DNA of 64,000 nt from Distichodus sexfasciatus (Eukaryota; Chordata; Actinopteri; Characiformes; Distichodontidae): the NCBI GenBank assembly GCA_032718565.1, contig JAVGVS010000056.1, positions 434,001 through 498,000 of the forward strand, read 5' to 3'. The translations under genes and the position numbers were made by a program. Below are positions 26,501 to 35,500 of this stretch, one piece after another; positions within the stretch are counted from its first letter, which is position 1, and each line of letters starts with the position of its first letter. Under the pieces are notes generated by a model that was given only the letters and a program-made list of their open reading frames with translations, searched no databases and was not told the origin of the DNA.

Positions 26501-29500
26501 TACAGATCGGCTCCATAGAACAGACCAATGCCGCCGATACCCGATCCAGCTGTTCGAGCGGGTTATTGAACCGATACCGATCCACATATCGGATCGGCTA
26601 CATCTCTAGTAAATACTACCGAATAGATTATTTCATTTTCACAAAACCAACTTAATATACATTATTATGGATTATTTTCCCACATGACTATGGATCCATT
26701 AGCTGCGTAATCCAGGAAAGGCATTATATTAAAGAGGTCATATTACCTTAATCCCATTATATAATGTTAAATCCAGTGAGCTGGAGAACCCACTTAAAAC
26801 CATAATGAATTTTGTACTGAGAAATCCATGTAATTATTCTCCATATTCTATAACAAGATTATAATTAACAGATTCGCCTTCCGTTTAACGGATGGGATTC
26901 TAATATATTATCCAAAATAACACATCATTCTGTTGTTATTTCTATTCACTCATGGCATAGACCACGTTTTCCCGATTGTCTACGATTTCACCATTGTCTA
27001 GCCTTCCCAGGTGTCGCTGCCATCGGATCATCACCATAGGGTCAGGCCGCTGGCAAGCGTTTGTGTTTGTGTGGGCGTGCGATGCCAGGTGTCACATTGT
27101 TGCTGTCCAAAAGCCTCCATAAACGAGGCTACGAGCTGTGTGGGCTCTTAGCTGCAAAATTGCAGGCAAATGACCAAAATTAATCCGACCTCTGACAGCC
27201 ACTGCAAGAGGGTCTGCAGTAGGGGGCGGGTTTGTTTATTCCACGAGAGCGTTGCAAAAACACGCTGTCTAAATTCTGCTCAAGCCACAGCCTTCTGTTC
27301 CTTGAAGATGGAAAGGTTGCATTAACCTTTTTACCAAGCTCTTAAAGAAAAAAAATTTGATAATTGGAAAAATTACCTCCCATGCACTTCCTCCACCATC
27401 CACCATCCTAAAAAAATATTCATTTAATTCAATTCCAGTAGTCACTTATTAACCGTGATTCTGTTGTGTCGGAAATTGCCTTATTGTTTTCAGAGAAGAA
27501 CATGGAGTTTATACCCATATACTTTAGACTTGGTCTTTGCTATAAAAAACATAGATCACATGCCTGCAAATAGACATGGGTAAAGTGGGTAAAGTACAGA
27601 CGCTACTACGTATTCCAGTAGCCAAAGTATTCTTTTGTGTTACGTTTAATTATTTACAAAGATGTCCAAATTATATGTAAATGTTTTGGGAAAAAATGAT
27701 TTCAGTAGTGAAAGTGGATTGCATGTCACTGACCACCTGTAATGCTGCTGCAGACCACCAGGGAGCAACGGACCGCCGGTTGAAAACCGCCGTTATAATC
27801 GATTATGGTCTGCCATTGCATCGATGCAGAACCGTCCAAGTCTGCATCGCAATGTATCGATTATGCGAATAATTTCAACACCTCTACTGGACACTGCCAA
27901 GTTGCCCGAATGGGTTAAATGCAGAGGTCACATTTCTGTGCTGTGTTCAAATAATATCAAATAATCCCTCACTCCCCAACACTGGGTAGATGGAACCCTC
28001 CAGACTTTTGGCTTGGCGGTTAACAGCAGCTCCTGTAGTTGAGTTTTCGGTTAATTGTTGATTATTGGTTAAGTTCTGCCCCCTCGTTTCACTAAATTGA
28101 AGTCACTGGTTTCAGCTGTGTTCCGTTTAGTCCTGTTTGCTCATTGGTTTGCTTATTCTGTCTGGTCATTTAGTTCTGATTATATGTGACCCTCCACGGC
28201 AATACCAGTCGCTTGTCGCAAATTTTCAAAATTGAGTTATTGTGTTTTCATGAAAGGGCATAAATCAAGCTTCAAAACGATACCTACATCGAATGAATCG
28301 GACGACATATGACATTCAAAGGAGTCGGGTTTCTCCTGTCACGCCAAGTGAGAAACGGAGAAATCTGCCTTTGAAGTTGACTATCGCCGTAGCACTCACA
28401 GACGCTTGGTGCAGTCGTAGCTATGTTCGTATTTACGGTAGCCTACGCTGCATTCACAGCCACACGGATAGCCTACCTGCGTTAGGTTAACTGAACTCGG
28501 GAGACGAAGATGGATTCCGGAGAAATATCTTCACGCTAGTCAACCAGTGGATTTACCGTAAATATTGAAGTAGAGCGGTCAAAACAGAAACTTTTAACAT
28601 TCTGCTGGAATTGAATTCCTCACCTCAAGAAAGTCACGTTTTTAGGATGGAAAGGGTAAGTTTTTCAGCCAAATTTATTCACAACAGTACAGTATAGACC
28701 TTCCACTGTTTCAAAACACTAAAAACTAAAAATCCAAAATTTTACCCCACGCAACATAAACGGTCGTTTTTCTCAGAAACCTCTGTTTCGACAAGCAACT
28801 GGTTTTGCTGTGCAGAGTCACAAATATAGTCCTGCCTTTGTTACTTTCCTTGTCGTTAATTTCATCCTGGTTCTGGCGTGTGTTTCGTTTGTTTATTCAA
28901 GGCGGAAAAGTCTATCAATTTTGTCCATTGTGCCCGCTCTCTTTGACTACAAATCCATTTAAAACAATTTCTGAGCACTTGAAAACATCTCATGTAAAAC
29001 TTGTGCTTATTTATTAATTTTTTTCTCATTTGTCCCTAACCTTTCCATATGGCGCCTGCTAACTTTGATTACAAGAAACGCTAATCAACCAGTTCCCCCC
29101 TTAAACCCCTCCCCATTCCCCGCCAGTAGCCACCTCGACTTAAATCACAAGACGGTGATCTCAGCCCATCAGCAGCAAAACGGCTAGCGTTCAAAGCTTG
29201 AAGGAGAAGAGCTTTAAATGGCGTTAAAGGTCAGCTATTTCGCATCTAAGAAGAGCTGTTCTTTTCGCTCGAAAAAAAGGGAGCACATGAATCGGCGTAG
29301 CTGCGGGGCACTCGCACTTCAGAGCGTAAACTTTGCAGACAGCAGAGTACACACAGTCGCTCTGATAATCGCTGTTGTCTGCTACCGGCACTTGGAGAGA
29401 AGGAAGGAAAGAAAGAAGGAATGAAGGAGGGAGGGAGGGAGATGATTGCGACGCGTTGAGCCCAAGCCCCATGCTGGCAATCAAGAGACTTGCGAATCTT

Positions 29501-32500
29501 CTCCATCGACGTTTGCAAATAGTTGGGAAGGAAGCATTAGAGAGTGATGAGGGAGTAATGATACATTGATCTATGCCGATACATTGATTCCGTTATTGCA
29601 ACGTCTCTTTACGATATGTGCAATGTCTTAATTTTCATAGGTTAAGCTCAGGATTTAAAATGTTAAATTACTTTTTGTGAGTTAATGTGTGATTGTGTTA
29701 AATCAGCATATGATATTGTTTCATCGAAATTCTGTCATTGCAGACAAATCCTGTCTGGGACGAGAGATAAGCTTGTGAGCTGCAATGTCGAATCGTTGAC
29801 AGCAGAATCGTTATAATATCGCGATGAAACACCTCTAATCAGCACTTCATTACTGTCAAAACTGGCTTCTGAGTGAGCTTTGACACATATTTTCCAGCCT
29901 TTCGTCCTCCAAGGAGGTCGAGAGAGCCTCTTTGTCCCACGGCAAAACCAGCTGTTCCCTAAAGGACTTTTCGGGAGCACCAGGCTAGGCTGGAGAGCCC
30001 GGTGGTGGTGGTGGTGACTGATGCTCCCACCGACAGACAAAGTGACAGCGGGAACGAGGAGCTCCTGAGCCCACGCTGAGCAAACCAGATTAAAGCGTCA
30101 CCTCAAGCACAAAGCTGACAACAGTAGTCTCGTCGACGGCTTTGCCGAAGGAAGACGCATTAACACCCCTGGCGCGCTTTTCCTCTGATATTTTACGCGG
30201 CGGCCCCTTATTAGGAGATGGCCCTTCAGAAAAAGTATCAACACCAAATGCATCCGGAAGCGCCTCATTAGCTTTCTGTCAACGCCACGCTGATTACACA
30301 CGTCCCAGACAATTAGGGGTGAACAAAAGAACATTTGTCATGTGCAAATTGCAGACACGACTTCTAGTTGCCACATTACTGCTTCTCTTTTCCGAATAAT
30401 AGTTGTCTGGGAGAAGAGATAAGATCACGAGCAGCTCGGGATTCGTTTACGAACTGTTCCGAGTGCCGGCGTAATGGGTTAAAATCACATCAAGTGCAAA
30501 CAAATGGCTTGCGAAGGAACCTGAGCAGACGTTTATGTAATCGGAATTCAAGATGGGAGCTTTCCAGCTTTTTTTCTCCTTTTTTTAATCCCCAAAACAA
30601 AATGGCTTGCTAATGAATGTGTAGCAGAGCGAAACAGCGAAACCAATTGCACCCCTGTCGCCACTGACACAAAAGGACAGGGTTGGGCAACAGGAAGTTC
30701 CATTACACAACAACTAAATTGCCAACGAAAAGCGTCGGATCTCGGCCGCATCAATTATGGTGTTTTGCAGCAGTGGTTTACTTCGGGTCAGGACCCTCCT
30801 GAAAATATGCCGCGTTTGGACATGAATATGGGATCTCTCCGTCTATTTTTTTGGTCTGGTTTTGTCATGTGAGTGGTCACACCTTCCACCGGGCCGCACG
30901 GGTTCTGCTCCATTCATTCCACTGTTTCTATGGTGACGTTGTCTGCACTCAATAAGTGTCCGAGCTCTGATTCAGATATTAGCCCCTGATCTTATTGTGT
31001 TGATGGCTTCTTGCTGAACCTGAACCTGATGGGGAACAAAAGGGATGCAGGGTGAGAGGAATTTCACGGAATTTCAGCTGGAGCTCCCAAACTATCAGCG
31101 CAGTTCTCCATTCTCAGACTGCACACATTCCAGGAAGTTTTCCATCATTTTTGACTTTTTGACCTGGTCTCAAGCAGATATTCTCCAGAAAGGAAAAACA
31201 TCCAGAATGTCCAGGACTAGAATTGCCCACCCGTTATAAACAGTAAACTAGTGCATGAATTATTAACCACTGAATCATTTTTTCTCCTCTGGCTTTTGTG
31301 TAAAGCCATTCCATAAAGAGGGCGGTCACATTTACATAGTTGGACACTCGGGTGAACGCGATGCGTAGCAAGTTTAAAAGAGAATTTAAAAATAAATAAT
31401 CATTCTCATCTTCAATCTCTTTTTTACCAGTTACATTTTTATACTGTTTTCTAAATGCAAATCCACATGCACAAAGGTATTCTTGCAAAGCTCTTGCATT
31501 GCACATTTCAGCCCCAAAGGGAATTAGCATAACAACAAACCAGACGGATGTTTGAGCCTCGCTCTCCAGTCCTAAAATAACCCCGGCTGCCCCTCCACCT
31601 CGACCTCCACCCTCGCTGGAATTTGGCCCTTGCTGTTGTCATGGTGATGGAGAAAGTACCGGATGACTCTTTTTTTTTTCTTCCCCAAAATCCACTGATC
31701 AAACCGGATCTGTCCTCCCCTGCTTCCTCTCCTGTCCACTTAGCTGTCAGGAGTCCCACCCTCAGCTCCAAACCCCGATGGTTATAGCACTGTGTTGCTA
31801 GGGGCGTAACGATACAACAATACATCAGTTTTGGGGCAGTTGGTAGCATAACGGTTAGGGAGGGAATCAGAAGGTCGCTGACTTGAATCCCGGACCAGGT
31901 ACTACTGAGATGCTAATGAGCAAGGTACTGTCCCCAAGCACTGCTCACACGGCGCTGACGAAGCTGCCCACTGCTGCATCACGGATGGGTCGAAAGCAGA
32001 GGTCGCATTTCGTGCACTGTGTGCTGTGCTGTCCTGTGCTGTGTTCACAATGACAAATAATCACTCACTTTCCAACACTTTCACAGTTTAAAGCTCATAG
32101 CATTGATTCTGAATGAAAATACTGATCAGACATCATACATATTGTATCACTTCACATTGAACAGGAGGTCTAAAGGAAGAGTGTTTTCACTTAAATATAT
32201 GGTTGAGCACAGGAATAAAAATGTCAAATACTTAATTAGCTTTCTGTGATTCGATATTAATGGAAGTGATGGTGTTAAATCAGCATCTGGTGTCTCATAT
32301 TGATCACTGGCTCCTAAATTGAATCAAAATTGTCTCGCAGCAGACTTATCAGCCAATATCAGTCACTGTCCATCCATATAATATCGCATTGTGCTTCATT
32401 TACGTGAATCACACTGTGGGTCATTTACAGCCCTTCCGCTCACATCACACTTCAGCTATCTTCAGTTTATAATGAAACAAGTTTCTGGTCCAGTGGCGGC

Positions 32501-35500
32501 TGCACTGATTAACTGCTTTTGTTCTTCACTGTTCTGCTCTGGTGGGTTTACATAATAAAGTAATGTAAAACCAAGAAAAACACTATGGCTTTAGGTCATT
32601 ATTTTTCATTTTAAGCTCTGCACCTTATTTTAAGATAGAAGACATATTAAACTCATTTCATCTAATCTCATTATGGAATATTGCATTTGCCAGTAATTGC
32701 GTTCATGTTCAGGAAACTGCACAAAGTAATCTAATTCACTTGACAGGATTACTAAAAATAACACAAGGATTAAGTTGAATACTCAACATTTTTACAATCT
32801 AAAAGTGAGACGGAGCCTTAGGGAACCTTTGCTCCTTCGGAAGTGAAAGATCAAGCTAAAAATAGCCATGTGTTAACACTGCAAAAATTTAAGCCTGCGA
32901 AATGCGAATTTCTGTCCTGCCTTCCTATATATTTAAGTAGTAAATACAGATCTATGAACGTCCCGCTCTTTCAGTGATTTGGTCCTGAATAGCGGCTTTA
33001 AGGCTCTTGGTGTTGGTGGTCTAGTGGTTAGGATACTCGCCTCTGGACAAAGAGGTCGTGGGTTCGAATTCTACCTCCAGCACTACCATCATTGGGTCCC
33101 TGAGCAAGACCCTTAACCCCAAGTTGCTCTCAGGGAAGCTGTCTTTGAAAATGGACAATGGAAGCCACTCTGGATATAGGCCGGTGTCCAACAAATGCAT
33201 TTTTTTTGCGCTGGCAGTGCCTATTTTTAAAACAAATCCAATGAGTGGGAAAAAAAATGCTGATGGAGACGGATTTTTAGCGCAGAAGTCAGCGTGCGGC
33301 AAGTTGAAGTCCATTCAGCTTTTAGAACAGCGCTGAGCTCGTCAATGTCACTTCTCTCTTGCTAGCCAATCAAAATTGAGGACCGGGTGGGACATAAACA
33401 GTCAAGCACGCACTACAAATGGTGGCGTATCTGGAGCAACTGGAGAAACTTCTTTTGGCTTCATTTACGCAGTTCAAATAGGCCAAAAACCCCATAATCA
33501 AACCCCTAATCGGCGGTACTCTCACAGCTGTTTTCTTGCACGGTTTATCTCATGCACCCAATCTCTACATCTCGGAGACGTGTGAGTATATAGTTCAAAC
33601 GCTGCCGCTAATGCCAAGACGCTGTTTCTCTCCACTGTAAACATAATCTTGTCGGCTATGTGGCTATGTCTCAAAGGAACACGTTACAATGTTTACATGA
33701 AATAGGAATGAACGCAGAAGTGCCCAATGACGCTTTTCGTAACTTTGCAACTTTGCAGAGAAAACATTCTGGAAGTTAGATTTTGGTTGACACAGGCTCT
33801 AAGAGCATCTTTTAAATGACTGTAATGGAGATGTTCTGATCTGGAGATCTGGAGTGGATTAGTCACCACCCTGAGAGCATCTAAAACAGTTCTGCGTAAA
33901 CATGAAAATTCTTTTTTCCATCCATTCATAGTATTGAAAGCGGACATGTACTGTCCACTATTGAACACAGCTCTGAATAACCTCAGTGATTAACTTCAGA
34001 CTGTGATTATGGAGCATCACTGAAAACACATTCAGGCGGTCGGTAAATTCCCGGCAGTACAAACTGTGTTACAGCAGCCGCTGCCTCTGGTGACTGCTTG
34101 TTCTAAATGTGGTAATCTATTCACTTTATAGCACTGTAAATGTTATAGAAGTGTGGCCCTTTGGGGAGCTGATTCAGCAGCACAGGGTAAAAAAACACAA
34201 AGCTGAGAGTAAAACAAGAGCTTAAATGTACGAAGCTAAGCAGGTTCAGAGACAGGCAAAGGCTGTAGGTTTTCTCTGACCTGGAAACTAAGGAACAAGG
34301 TCTGCTGCCGTGTCCTTAAGGAATAAATCTGACAGTAAAAGCTCAAACTGCACACCATCACACAATATAATACATTTAGTCACTGTTTTCAAGTTAGTTT
34401 AATTTGTTCAAATTAAACTTTTCATGGATTTTTAGGCCTTTAATTGGAGGTGACCTGGACAGAAACACACAACTTGGATATTTTTAATTATTTATATCTG
34501 TTTTAGCCTCATATATTCCTACATATTTCCCTTTATGTGAAGTACTCAAGATTTCCTGCATGGATCATACACATATTAGGGTTATACAGCGATCAGCCAC
34601 AACATTATAACCAACGACAGGTGAAGTGAATAACATTGATTACCTTGTTACGATCTCACCGGGCAGTGAGTGGGGTTTATTAGGCAGTATGTGAACACAC
34701 ACAAGTTGTGTTGGAAGCAGAAAAATGGGAGCTTCAGGATTTGAGTGACTCTGGGCCAAATTGTGATGATGACTAGATGAATGGATCAGAGCATCGCCAA
34801 AACTGCTGCAGCTCTTGTGGGAGCGGTCAGGAACTACCAAAAATGGGAAGGCAAAGAAAACTGGTGAAGTGACAGGCTGATGAACATGAGGAGAGAAGGC
34901 CGGGGGATGCCTTTCACATGGGGATGCATTGGTGCAGACTCACTCAATATTACTAATAATGTTATAGTCAATCAGTGTATAATCTCTACAACAAAAATTT
35001 TGAGTGATTATTTGAGTGAGTGATTATTTGTCATTGTGAACACACCACAGCACAGTGCGAAGTGCACCACAACCAAATGTGACCCCTACATTTGACCCAT
35101 CCGTGAAGGGTAGCTTTTTTTGGCAGCGGTTGGGGAGCAGTGCTTAGGGACAGTATCTTGGTCATGAGTAGCTCAGTGGTACCATTACCGGTCCGGGATT
35201 TGAATCGGCGACCCTAAAATCATAGCTGCAACTCACTAACCGTTATGATACCAACTGCTGAGTGGCCAATTTTTTTTTTTACGGAAACGTGGAACATGCA
35301 CAGAACAGCTTTTTAAAGTTGGTCATCACAGCAGTATCCTGATGTATTTTTGTGCTATAAAAAGTAAGAATCAAACCTTGAGAGCTAAAGGTGCTGAGAT
35401 TCAGTGTGTTTTCAGTGTAAAGTTTTTGAATGTTCTTTAATCAGTTTCCTCTGTAAACACCCACCAAAAACAAGCAATTTAGAAAATTTACTACTGTAAA

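Noticed and set aside
29224..29569. Overlapping frames on both strands near 29.3 kb
   Set aside because: They run through a GGGA/GAAG-rich simple tract and show no family similarity.
33014..33085. tRNA gene-like sequence with A and B boxes
   Set aside because: The acceptor stem does not close and the sequence runs on into a SINE core and L2-like tail, so it is a SINE head.
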